DNA from: Halichondria panicea
Taxonomy: Eukaryota > Porifera > Demospongiae > Suberitida > Halichondriidae
Assembly: GCF_963675165.1 (NCBI RefSeq)
Contig: NC_087379.1
Span: 2,980,201-3,044,200 of the forward strand
Direction: 5' to 3'
Length of the DNA stretch: 64,000 bases
Below the pieces are notes generated by a model that saw only the letters and a list, made by a program, of their open reading frames with translations, had not been told where the DNA came from and did no database searches. Of the stretch, positions 22,550 through 32,306 are shown piece by piece (within the stretch, counting starts at the first letter, position 1; each line of letters starts with the position of its first letter). Position numbers and translations under genes: made by a program.

Positions 22550-23687
22550 ATGGATATGTACTCTCTCACTTTCAGTCCTGATGAGCTGATCAACTGGTTA
22601 ACAGCCAAAGGGGTGGACTCAGAGGACTGTGCCAAGATCAGAAGTGAGATCGTATCTAGCAAGGGAAAGGGTAGCACAATAGGCTGCTAGGCCTCTCAAG
22701 GGTGCTCCCCATAACAAAAATAAAACACGAATAAAAATACCGTTTGAAATGAGAGGTCAATAAGCTGTAAGGTGGGGCTACTTTAAAACTAGTGAGAGAA
22801 TTTATACTACATACTACTACCGTACCCTCGCCCATCTCCTCTTTTGCTTCGAAGTTCTTGCACGAGGGTATTTTCACTCGATTATAAGCTGAAGAGTTGA
22901 GCATGCGCAGTAGCTGAATGCCACATGTTCACTATTAATTTTAATGAAGAAAGGAAGTTTTAGGTAGTAGCTAGTAAGACTATACTCCTTGCTGGACCAA
23001 GATCAGACATATAACTTTCTCTGTATGGATCTGTTTGCCCTTGAAGATGTATATGCAGGGAAAATTATGCAGAGAAAAGAAAACACAAAGTCCAAGAAAG
23101 TTATCACACAGGCCGGTTACCTTGCCTTGGTTTTCTGAAACAAAGTACCTCTGTAGGAGTATGACCTACCATCCTTTGGGAATTTTCTGCTACATGACAC
23201 AAGCTGCTACATGACACAAGCAACGAATATCGAATAGAGTCAGAGTCCACTTCTTCATGTTTATTCTCTACGTTTATAACGTTGTTGTTGTCAATGAAAT
23301 GTTCATACTATGTAAATACTAAAGAATTGTCATAGAGCAAAGTGTAAACCTCGCCGCGGATGGGCGTATATTCGAATGAAAAATATTCGAATGAAAACTC
23401 GCCGTTCGCGATTAAACGCCCAGTCCCCTAATAAGCCTAGACTTCTTGCAGAAAAGGGTGGGCGTATTTTCGCGAGGGTACGGTACAGAGCTATTCCACT
23501 ATTTGCAAAAAAAGAATATGTATATTAAACAGTTATTTCTAGCATTAGAATGACCTGTGAATTCTTTGTCTGTCCAGAGGCTAAGTTTCAAGGAGAGTCA
23601 TTTGTCTTGATAGAGGAGGAACATTTCGAGGAGTTGGGGATTCCCCCAGGTGCATCACGCCTCCACTTGGAGGACCTGATCAAAGAA
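22550..23687 (+). CDS. SAM-domain protein, N-terminal two exons (rest missing or disrupted)
   Basis: Exons 22550-22670 and 23578-23687 join in phase 1 (SKGK|EAKF) to give 77 residues. They form one sterile alpha motif: SPDELINWLTAKGVDSEDCA, then GESFVLIEEEHFEELGIPPG and ASRLHLEDLIKE. SAM domains mediate protein-protein oligomerisation. The second exon ends in a strong GTAAGT donor, but the expected next exons are not visible before a large DIRS-like insertion starts near 23930. The intron is mostly a MITE (22818-23486). The gene may continue much further right, or be truncated. The start is the first ATG, two codons before another ATG. Confidence 0.7.
22818..23486. mobile_element. MITE family D, copy 1 (TIR TACCGTACCCTCGC)
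   Basis: Ends TACCGTACCCTCGC and GCGAGGGTACGGTA enclose 669 bp in the SAM gene intron. Subterminal blocks include CGAAGTTCTTGCACGAGGGT and CACTCGATTATAAGC. The same element in the opposite orientation fills 45827-46535. Confidence 0.85.
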
Positions 23688-23930
23688 GTAAGTAATACTC
23701 TGATACAGTGGTTTGCACAACAGTTGTCCAGAGCAAAGGCAACTTTTGTGAGCACTGCCCCAAATTCAGTCGAAAGAACTTATATTGACGTCATAAATAA
23801 TTTTTAAAGCAGCACTTCATAACCAAAAATTATCTCTTGTTACATAATCTTTTAGATGTAAAGAAGGCCACGTACCCCATACAAACTACACTGGATCCAG
23901 GACATAAAGTGGTCCACTCCTCGCGGAAGT
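23688..23930 (+). other. Start of intron or broken 3' part of the SAM gene
   Basis: AT-rich sequence after the SAM exon donor. No further exon was recognised before base composition changes sharply to the GC-richer DIRS-like insertion. Confidence 0.4.
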
Positions 23931-25760
23931 GCTGAGCCACCCCCGATTATGAAAGGGTTGGGCCATTAGTGAAGGGGACCTTCACCCACCACACAGCGGT
24001 CGCCCACCCCAATCCAAACATGACCTAAGCCCCGCCAACTCATAATAACACAGCTACAAGGTATTGTCGACGACGAGTATCCAGCGAGTTGCTCACGAGG
24101 ACATAAGTCTTTATCACACAGTCCTCCATACCCTTTGCCGCCGATCCTGAAACTGTGGCTGCAGTACTTGGCCTGATCGACCAGCCAAACGTAGGGCTGA
24201 CTTAACCCTCTCCACGAAACAGGGGCGAGACTAAACCTTTCCGTCACTAAGTCCTGTCTAAGACTCCCTTTCTGAACGGTCAATGATTTGATGTGCGGTC
24301 AGAAGGGTGGTCAAAAGACAAACTTAAGTGGACACTCGCCGTCCCCAGGCACCCCGCACCGTAAAAACCGAAGAACAAAGACAGCACGCTGCCCATATCA
24401 TCTCCCAAACTGACTCTTCGAGTGATCGGCTTGCTCCTGTCTCAGCCTGATTCCGCTTGATCCGAGCCTCGGCCATGACGTCTTGGCAAACGGGCCCGAC
24501 GCTATCTGCAGGAACCGGATCGCTGATAGGTCTTATGCCCTCTCCCTCCAAGAAGGACAGGTCATCCCCCTTTCGGACAGGGTTGACACAAGCATTGAAC
24601 ACAAAATTTAAGGTACCTTGTTAACTTTTTTAGCCCTCCAAGTTTGGGCCGTCCAGTCGGGCCGAACCAGCTTGCACCAGTTCCTCCGAGATTGGTGAAG
24701 GAACACGGGCCACCAACGGACACACTTGGAAAAATAGAGGAAGGTTATCCCGTGACAAGCTGTATCCAGGAATGTGTTCGAAAAATGTTATAATGGGCCC
24801 CCAAACAGGCCCCCAAACACGAGTTTAAAATCGCCACCACCGCGACAGCCATCACGATCGGCAAGAGCTCCTCTACCGTAATGTGGAGCCATGTATATTG
24901 AAACCACGATGTCGCACCCCCAGGAGCCTGATGCATCCGAAGTGAGAATGATGTCCGGGCGTAGCTTGGATCTAGAGAACATAATCCGAGTGCCATTCCA
25001 GTCTGCCAGAAACAAAGACCACCAACGTCAGACCACTCCTACAAGCGTGTTCCTTCACCAATAGTCATCAAGGTAATGTATCAGGCTGTCAGCTAAGGCC
25101 GTGAAATTTTTGAGCGCGAGCAATGTACAGCGACTCCTCCCATACCATTCCCAGCAGGACTGTGACATTCCGATAGGCACTCTCGCAAACTTCCCTGTCC
25201 CAAATCAAGGATCACATCAACCCATTATCAGCACCACACGTCATAATTGGTGCCACATAACCCTGTGCCTGGCAACAACAAAACAACAACACGTAACCAT
25301 TCGTACACTAATGGTTCGTAACGAATCGTCTCTAAGTGGTGAAGTCTCTACCCGGCTGAGGGCCCCTACCGGAAAATCACACTTCCAGTTAAAACAGGCT
25401 CCCCGTATCTTCGTTCTATCCCGGTCGTAGTACTCCCTGGAGAACCCTTGACCCTAACCTGTCTTGCTACCCGTTGGCCAGTCAACTTTGGCTGCCTGTT
25501 CCTCATGAGGGTGCTTTTGGAGCACGCGATCCAACTCAGTAGGTAATGGCCGAGCTCCACCTCCTAGACCCACCTCCAAGCTCCATATTGTCCCGGAGAA
25601 GCTCTGCCATATCCACGTAGTTGTATTTTCTTTACTAACTTGGGTGGAAAAGGGGGCAGGCCGATTACACTGGCCTCCTTCGCTCCCCCCCTGGGGTAAG
25701 AGTACTGAGCTGCGTGACCTACACGCCATGCTCGGAGGAGCTTCGGTACACTACGTTATC
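23930..25760 (-). mobile_element. Decayed DIRS-like (tyrosine-recombinase) retrotransposon
   Basis: This stretch is GC-richer than its neighbours and codes on the minus strand in broken frames. Around 24880-24960 an RNase H reads TSDASGSWGCD followed by EELLPIVMAVAVVA in a shifted frame. At 24730-24775 comes LSRDNLPLFFQVCP, the conserved junction after RNase H in DIRS elements. Near 24140-24180 a YCSHSFRIGG segment matches the HxxR region of DIRS tyrosine recombinases. The order RT/RNase H then recombinase, and the motifs, fit DIRS1/Ngaro-type elements. Many frameshifts mean no product. The terminal repeats were not resolved, so the limits are approximate. Confidence 0.65.
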
Positions 25761-26822
25761 CCACCCCGGCTCAGAGCCTACATTTTCACACGGGCACATT
25801 TTCACACGGGCATACACTTTCACCCCCCCCCCCCGCTCGGAGAGCATCTCCTGCCCTACATTTATCTACAGGGACCGTACTGCCAGCCCCGACAGAATTC
25901 AATGACAATGTACGTACTATACGCTTGGATATTCTACTCTACCAAATGGGGAAAAATCCTTCCCCCCCTTTCGTGCTCCCTTTCTCGCTCTCTTCCTGAA
26001 TCACCTCCCGTAGTAGCATATCCCGGGTGAAAGTGTGGAGGAGAGCAATAGATGCAGGATTCAAAATGATTGAAGCAGCTACGATATTAGACAGGTGGTC
26101 GCACGAGGCTGGTCATCCTAATATGCATGCGCGTCCATACCCTTTTGCCGTTAACTACGTTTAATTACATAACACGTTCAGCAGCCATTGGATTTGCACG
26201 AAACTGACCAAATTCACAACCTCTGCCCCACCAGCAGGATTGACAGTGCAGTTGTGTGTTTTCAATTATTGCACAAATTTTGACTCATGTTTAAACTGCT
26301 CTATTTCTGCAGGGAAAGGCCACACCAAGAAAGTAACTGGATTAGATAGCTGTGATATTATAGTCTATGAATATTCTGATGCATTACTATTGATATTTGA
26401 AAAATTGCCGCATTTCGTCTTAGTAAGTAAGTAACATTCTTGAAAAGCATTTCCTCCTTGTACAGACATGTTCAGATACAGCCTCTAGTCATGTGGGCAT
26501 TTTTCTTAGAATTGCGTTCGCTTCCAAGAGGCAGATGACCTCTCAGGCTAAGACCACCACTAGGAGGGTGCCGCCTAAAAATCAGATGTTAAAAGCAGCT
26601 GGAGGGACCTTCCCACACACAACAAACTGTGCAATAAAACACGCCTCAAGGTTTTTCTCCTTAATATCATTCCTTTGCTATGGACATACAGTGGTCATAA
26701 GTACTCTGTTCCTAGCAGTCAAGTAGGGCATGTCCTAGTATTCCCATGGAAAAGAGAGAGAAAGTGCCCGCTTTTGTATCAGTTTCTAACCCAATGGATC
26801 GTGTTTGGTTTATATATGCACC
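25761..26822. other. Spacer with old repeat copies
   Basis: A C-rich run at 25820-25834 and a (CACACGGGCA)-like duplication at 25786-25812 lie at the left. Sequence at 26270-26540 duplicates pieces of 18100-18480. No gene was supported. Confidence 0.4.
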
Positions 26823-27102
26823 TATCAATGATATGCCCCACCCCTACCCCCCACCTGGGGAGCACGTGGGGAAATGTAGTAGACCGCCTGGGGGAAGTGA
26901 CTTTCAGTTGTAGCCGCCCTCGACCTTTGTATTCATGTTATCTTTAATATACATAGGTACATGTAGTAAATTTTTTGGCCTACTCAACATGAGGAAAGTA
27001 CAAAGCTGATACGCCCGCCGCCCCATACATGGTCACTGATGGGTTGTCACTTCCCCCACGTTTCCCCCATATCACCCCAGGTGGTGGGGCATATCATTGA
27101 TA
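26823..27102. mobile_element. Small MITE (TIR TATCAATGATATGCCCCACC)
   Basis: Inverted ends TATCAATGATATGCCCCACC and GGTGGGGCATATCATTGATA enclose 280 bp. CACCTGGGG/CCCCAGGTG and GGGGGAAGTGAC/GTCACTTCCCCC extend the inverted match inwards. Non-coding. Confidence 0.85.
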
Positions 27103-27170
27103 CACAGTAGGTGAATTAGCAGTAAGTTGCAAATGAGTGTTCAGTTGATTTGGTTCTATGTATAAATTAT

Positions 27171-27500
27171 GTATGTGCAGCAAATCGTGGTTCCTCAACT
27201 AAAGTCAGTACAAATGCGGAAAATGTTTCAAAAGGCTCAAAGGAGGAAAATGCTACAATGTGGTTGAATCTGACTGGTGATGGTAGGTACAAGGAGTACC
27301 TATAGTGATGCACGAGTTTGGCCATGCTTTGGGTCTGGGTCACGAGCATCAAAGAGCTGTTTTCTGGAACAACATCAAAATTTGGCTCTCTATTTAAGGA
27401 CGTTACGTCATATGGAGATATATTCCAGGAGAACCAAGATCTGAGTATGACCCGGACAGTATTATGCATTACCCTATAAAACATGCAATTTTTATGCGTT
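27171..27500 (+). pseudogene. Astacin-like zinc metalloprotease fragment
   Basis: One frame from about 27294 reads VMHEFGHALGLGHEHQRA, the HExxHxxGxxHE zinc site of astacins. After a TAA at about 27394-27396 the same frame continues to YDPDSIMHYPI, the SxMHY Met-turn at the normal spacing of about 50 residues. Just upstream another frame gives ATMWLNLTGDGRYKEY. Only the catalytic core is present, with no start, no propeptide and at least one nonsense codon, so it is a gene relic. Astacins are secreted or membrane endopeptidases. Confidence 0.75.
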
Positions 27501-28200
27501 TATGCTCAGGTTTAATCCTAGTTGGCTTAAAGATGAATACAACGCCGAGACAAAGGTGAATCATCGTAGTGACATTACTGACAAACTTTCTTGAATGGAA
27601 AAGAAAGGGCCTGGCAGAAAATCTATCACATGTTGGTTGTGAAATCGTTGTGGCAACTTATTATGGTAAAAAGTTTACCCAATTATATATAATTATGCTT
27701 TTAGAGAATTTTATTGCAGATCATGTGACTAATACCTAGAGAGTTGAGAGAGACTTGAGAATCGGATCCGGAATTTTAGTCATAGGACACATAATTATAG
27801 TTAAATGTGTGGCCATGTTTAGTTAATTTTTGTATGAAATTGTTCATGATTTTGAATTTCAAGGGCAGTTTTTGATCCAGGGGGGATAACATCTTGCCTG
27901 ACTCAGCAATATGCTGAGTCAGGCAAAGCTTTTTTTTACATAGAGTTCAATCGTAGGGAGGGGATTGGCATAACGATCTGCGTTTCGGGTCTTCTTTCTT
28001 CCAGCCCATGTTTTTAACTACATGCATGCATGGCTGAGTTTTGTCTCTAAAATAATGTTATATCTAGTCAGCGACTTATATTTAAAAACAACTCGGTCAA
28101 GGCTTATACTGACTACGTACAGCAGTTTTCAGCACAACACACACAAATAGGGCTGTCCCAATTATTCTAGAAGAATAATAGGTGAGGCTAAAAATATTAG
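27501..28200. other. Spacer with a hairpin
   Basis: Sequence downstream of the astacin relic. The only structure seen is the hairpin at 27896-27928. No gene. Confidence 0.4.
27896..27928. repeat. Perfect 15-bp hairpin followed by a T run
   Basis: TTGCCTGACTCAGCA, three bases, then its exact inverse TGCTGAGTCAGGCAA, with TTTTTTTT eight bases later. The TGACTCAGCA core also ends the TIRs of the MITE at 17035-17454. It is probably a solo or collapsed MITE end rather than a terminator, since this is a eukaryotic locus. Confidence 0.7.
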
Positions 28201-28692
28201 AATGAAAGCACCACAGGTGCTGATGCCTCGGTGGAGATGCCAAAGCTACAAAGCTTTTATACACATGATAAAACAATTTAATTTTGCTGCATGCAAAAAC
28301 TCACAGAGTGGGTAATGACCTACCATGATTGTTGTTAAAAACGATTGATGCCAAAAGTTCAAGTAATGGCTGCATTAAGCAGAGCCTTGAAGCTCTCTTG
28401 TCACTCTTGCAGTTACCAATAGCTAGCGTTCTAGTGCAGAGCTAACTACTAAGTAGAGTAGCAACACTCGGTAAACAAGTTTGGCTATGTGCTCTACTGA
28501 AAAGGCTGCAATGGCATTCCAAGTAAGCAAAACTAGGCATAACTCGAGAACGAAGCATTATTTTGCAAATCCACGAATAAAAATCCAAGTAAACATGACT
28601 AGAAGCCTATAGAAACTCTTACTTGTACTTGATTCATCCTTGAGCAGCTGTAGCAGTCTACACACACAGACACACAAACACACTACCGTATA

Positions 28693-28695
<3 letters not shown>

Positions 28696-28731
<36 letters not shown>

Positions 28732-31422
28732 CCTTTATGGCGAAACGAGTAGTTAAGGTAAGTACAAACGGGTAGACAGATATAAATCGAAATCTAAGTA
28801 AGGTAAAGATATGAAGAACAAACATATAGTAAGTTTAGGTATGCCCATCAAGCACAGGTGATAGAGTTGGTGACCTGTGAATGAGCATGGAAGCATTCCC
28901 TCGCCAAAGGGCTATGCTGACTCTCCCAAAGAGGTGTTTAATGGTGACTGAGTCTCGGTCCGCGCCTGAGCGGAGACAAATTGACCGGCCGATATCACGG
29001 ATGGTTGAGATGAAGTCCTCTGCTAAGCCTCCCAGGGTTTCGGCCACAAGGGGAATGCATGTCATACCCACAGACCTGCAGCTGGGGAGATTGGAAGCCA
29101 GCTTACGCTGGACCCCCACTTGGAGAGCGTGGCCCTGGGTCCTTGCAGCCTCAGACAGTGTGAGAGACTGGAGAGGAGAAATGACATGGACGTCAAGAGC
29201 CGCTGGACGACCATTGATCCAGTTGGGGAGGAGGACGTCTGCAGGGCGAGAAGCCGAGTCAGGAACAAGCCCTGTAGTTTCTCTTGAGGGGCCCAGAGCA
29301 GCAGACTGAGCCGCTTTAAAAACAACGTCACGGACGGCGTTGTGACGGCTGATACGGTCACTGTTGCCTCCACATCCCACCTGGTGGTCACCAAGGGAGT
29401 CAGCAACACCATGACACTCAGGGCAGGTGAACTGGTCATTGTGCAGCGGGACCCCTAGCCAGTAACACAGGCAAGAGCGAAACTCCCTATCTTGGAGGTG
29501 AAGCCCGAGTGAGGGAGAAGGGATTACGTTCAGCCAGTCGTGAGCGTGAGGGAGACCAGTGGAGAGGGCCAGTGCTCGTGACCTAGTGGTGGGGGCCGAG
29601 GCTAACAGGCTCTTCATAACGGATTCATCAATAGCAGCAGAGAGGGCTCCCTGTCTGAGGGGAATGTCGATGTCGTTCAGAGTCTGCCAGTCAGGACGAG
29701 CAGAGGAGGAGGCAATGGCTGACACTGTTTCATCTAAGAAGATCGAAGGGGGAGGAGGGCGACCTAGGAGTCCTTCAACCAAGGGTGCCGAGCGAAGAGA
29801 GGAGTCCAGATATGCAGCAGGGGCATGAAGTGGGGCACTACGCAGCCCAAGCCCTCCTTTACTACAAGGGAGGGATGCCTTCTGCCACGACCAGTCCGAA
29901 AGAGGTCCTCCCAGGATACTCTCAAGAGCCCTCCGGATGGAGCAGTCAAAATCATGAGCAGTAGTGCCAACGCGGCCTGGGGGGCAGGCCCGGAGTACTG
30001 AGACAACTTTGGGAAGTGCAAGACATGAGCGTAGCAGAGTGGTTTGTGCTTGAGAGTCTTCAAGGGTGTGGAGAAGGTTCAGAGAGAGTTTGATCTTGTC
30101 TATGCGGGTTTGAAATGAAGCCTCGCAGAAATCAGGAGGACCGACTGGGCAACCAAGGAGTGAGAAGCCTTCACGGACTATGGGGATAGCCGAAGGAAGG
30201 GGGTTGACAGATTGATCAGCCTCAGCAGGAATATAGAGGAGAGACTTGGCTTTATTTAAGTGGAGGCCAATTCTCGGACCTTCTCTTTCAATGATCTCGA
30301 GAGCAGACAAGAGGTCGTTGGGCGAACCGATTAGGGTGCCATCGTCCAAATACCACGCATTAAGGGCCAGGCCTGGGACTTCAGATTGAATGCAATCAAT
30401 AATGGGTTGGAGTGTGAGGGCAAAACCGAGGGGGCCTAAAGGATCCCCTTGTTGAACTCCGCTGCAGCTGAGTAGGGAGTGGCTTCCCAGAAGAAGGTTG
30501 GGCTGGCTGGAGTAGCAGGCTTCTATCCAGGGGGAGAGAGAGGGGATGTGCTTGCGGAACTCCTGAAACATGCTTCCCCGATCGATGCTATTGAATGCAT
30601 TAGAAAAATCCACAAGGAGAGTCCAGCACCCGTCGCTGGGGCTTGAGGAGAAGTGGCTGGATACTGCGTGGATAATTGCTTCGCAGCCCCCTTTTACTCC
30701 AACGCCCAGCTGGTTTGGGAGAAAGTGGGGAAGAGCAGTGGGTCGGGTCGAGAAAGCGAGGCATTTCGAAGTGAGCCGACGAAGAGACTCACCGATGGCA
30801 ATTGGGCGTAATCCTCCACATTTCTTCTTAATAGCGATTAGAGTTGCCCCACAGAGATGAGGTGTGATGGAGGGTGGAGCACGGCCAGAAGCTAGCAGGT
30901 TTACCAGGCTGGTTAGAGAGAAGAGCAGTCTATTCCCGTGATCTGGTGACGGGCAAAGAACAGCCTCACGGAGGTGGCTTGGACGGAGACCAGAGGGGCC
31001 CGGGGCTGAGCCAGGGGGGAATGACTTAACTCCTTTCGAGACAATTGACTCCGTTAATTTGATTGGTGATGGGGTAGGGCCAGGGGGAGTCCCAGGAGGA
31101 GGAACCTGGGGGTGCTTGCTTAGCATGTCTTTCAGGACCGTTTCGTCTGCTGGGGCTGCTCCCTCTGAAGTAAGAGCCTTCATGGCTTTTCTGTATTGGC
31201 CGTTCTGAGCGGCATGTAAGGCCCTTTTGGCATTTTGGTTACGGAGGTTCGTCGGCTGTTTGCGACGAGAGGCTTGAGCTTGACTGCTCTCCACTGCTTC
31301 AGTCCAGAGGCCTAGGCAGTCCCCATCGTCCCAACGTTTGAGGCGAGACTTTACTAGCTTAAGGATTTCTCGCCAGCGGAGGCGATGGCCAGAAGCAGGG
31401 CTTGCTAGGACGCACTTGGCTA
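28696..31422 (-). mobile_element. Non-LTR retrotransposon (LINE) with REL-type endonuclease, 5'-truncated
   Basis: A poly(A) tail (T run at 28695-28729 on the plus strand) ends the element. GTATATCT is repeated at 28688-28695 and 31423-31430 as the target duplication. The unoccupied sequence is seen in the MITE copy at 8541 (GCGAGGTATACGG). The open frame continues through the left target copy into the MITE, showing that the 5' end is truncated, as is usual for target-primed reverse transcription. Confidence 0.9.
28835..31422 (-). CDS. LINE reverse transcriptase with C-terminal zinc knuckle and REL endonuclease
   Basis: An uninterrupted frame of about 860 residues inside the LINE; upstream residues come from the host MITE, so no native start is present. 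RT motifs in order: GLRPIAIGESLRRL, LLVDFSNAFNSIDR, SGVQQGDPLGPLGFAL and NAWYLDDGTLIGSP (YLDD instead of the usual Y/F-A-DD). After the thumb comes a C-terminal Cys/His motif, CPECHGVADSLGDHQVGC, then RHNAVRDVV, SRPADVLLP and AALDVHVISP, the layout of the restriction-like endonuclease in R2/NeSL/Hero/Utopia-type elements. The enzyme nicks target DNA and copies its RNA there. The clean frame implies a recent insertion. Clade is inferred from motifs only. Confidence 0.85.
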
Positions 31423-31479
31423 GTATATCTCGCTTGCGCATGCGCACCGAGGCATAATTATAATTATGATCCTTCCATA

Positions 31480-32306
31480 TGGCAAGCCAGTGCCACAGGC
31501 CCACAGTTATGATTTATTATTCTAGCTCATGCAGTTCATGCTTTTGCTGTGGGGTACATGTTCAAGTGGTTGGCGTTTGGTGGAGACTATTTGCATGAGA
31601 TGCTCTAGGACCTGACCCACACTGATCATTTGTGTTCACAGAGTTTGAAAAGATGGTGCTACGAGTGGAAGAGAGTTTAAAATCACATCAAAAATCCAAA
31701 TATAAAAGTGTACTTTAGAAAATACAAATAGTATAAAAGTGTACTTTATATATTAGAAAATACAAATAGTATAAAAGTGTACTTTATATATTTAGAAAAT
31801 ACAAATAGTATAAAAGTATAAAAGTGTACTTTTCTTCTATAAAAATTGTAAGTCCAGTTACAAATATATAACGGAGCTTCTCACAGTATAGTGGCGAACT
31901 AATGAATGCCCATAACCTCTTCAGCTGTAGGCCTCTTTGCAAAGTCAATTGTAAGGCATTCACTTGCTACTTTAACAAGGGAGTTCAACTCTGGTTGATC
32001 CAAGCATGTTTTCAACAACTCAATCAGGCAAATACTTGCAGACGTTGGCTCAATACTGGGATGCATACTGTTGCTTTTGCGGTTGGTCAGCATACAAGCC
32101 TGCATGGTAGTGTGTGTGTGTGCATGATATACATGTACCTTACTGACTTGAAAATACCCCACCCACCCCTTTGTGCAAAACTCATGCTTCGAAATCAAGG
32201 GGGGGGGGGGCTTAAATTTGAATGATTACCGACATGTTATCTAACAGGATAGTTTCAAGGTACTAAATTTTTGCAAACTAAATAGTTTGTTTTCGAGGAT
32301 AGACGT
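31480..32306. repeat. Segmental duplication, copy 2
   Basis: Matches 16320-17518 minus its MITE. Here the kinase last exon (31899-32018, minus) is intact. The helical-gene exon (about 31548-31681, plus) is decayed: the acceptor GCAG|GTGTTC has become TACATGTTC and there are internal deletions (GAGATGCTCTAGGACC). Tracts of AGAAAATACAAATAGTATAA are repeated three or four times at 31690-31815, expanded relative to copy 1. Confidence 0.88.

Larger units (their letters stand above)
28201..31454 (-). mobile_element. MITE family B, copy 2, split by a nested LINE
   Basis: Ends TGCCTCGGTG (28224) and CACCGAGGCA (ending 31454) match the copy at 8541-9094 in reverse orientation. The similarity runs 28201-28687 and resumes at 31431-31454. 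The gap between is the LINE at 28696-31422. The element itself lies just beside the degenerate helical-gene exon of the second duplicated segment. Confidence 0.85.

Noticed and set aside
27896-27945. Rho-independent terminator (hairpin plus T run)
   Set aside because: The locus is eukaryotic and no transcription unit ends there; the hairpin matches MITE ends.
31423-31504. N-terminal extension of the LINE frame up to 31504
   Set aside because: This part lies outside the LINE, in target duplication, MITE end and duplicated host sequence; the open frame there is accidental.
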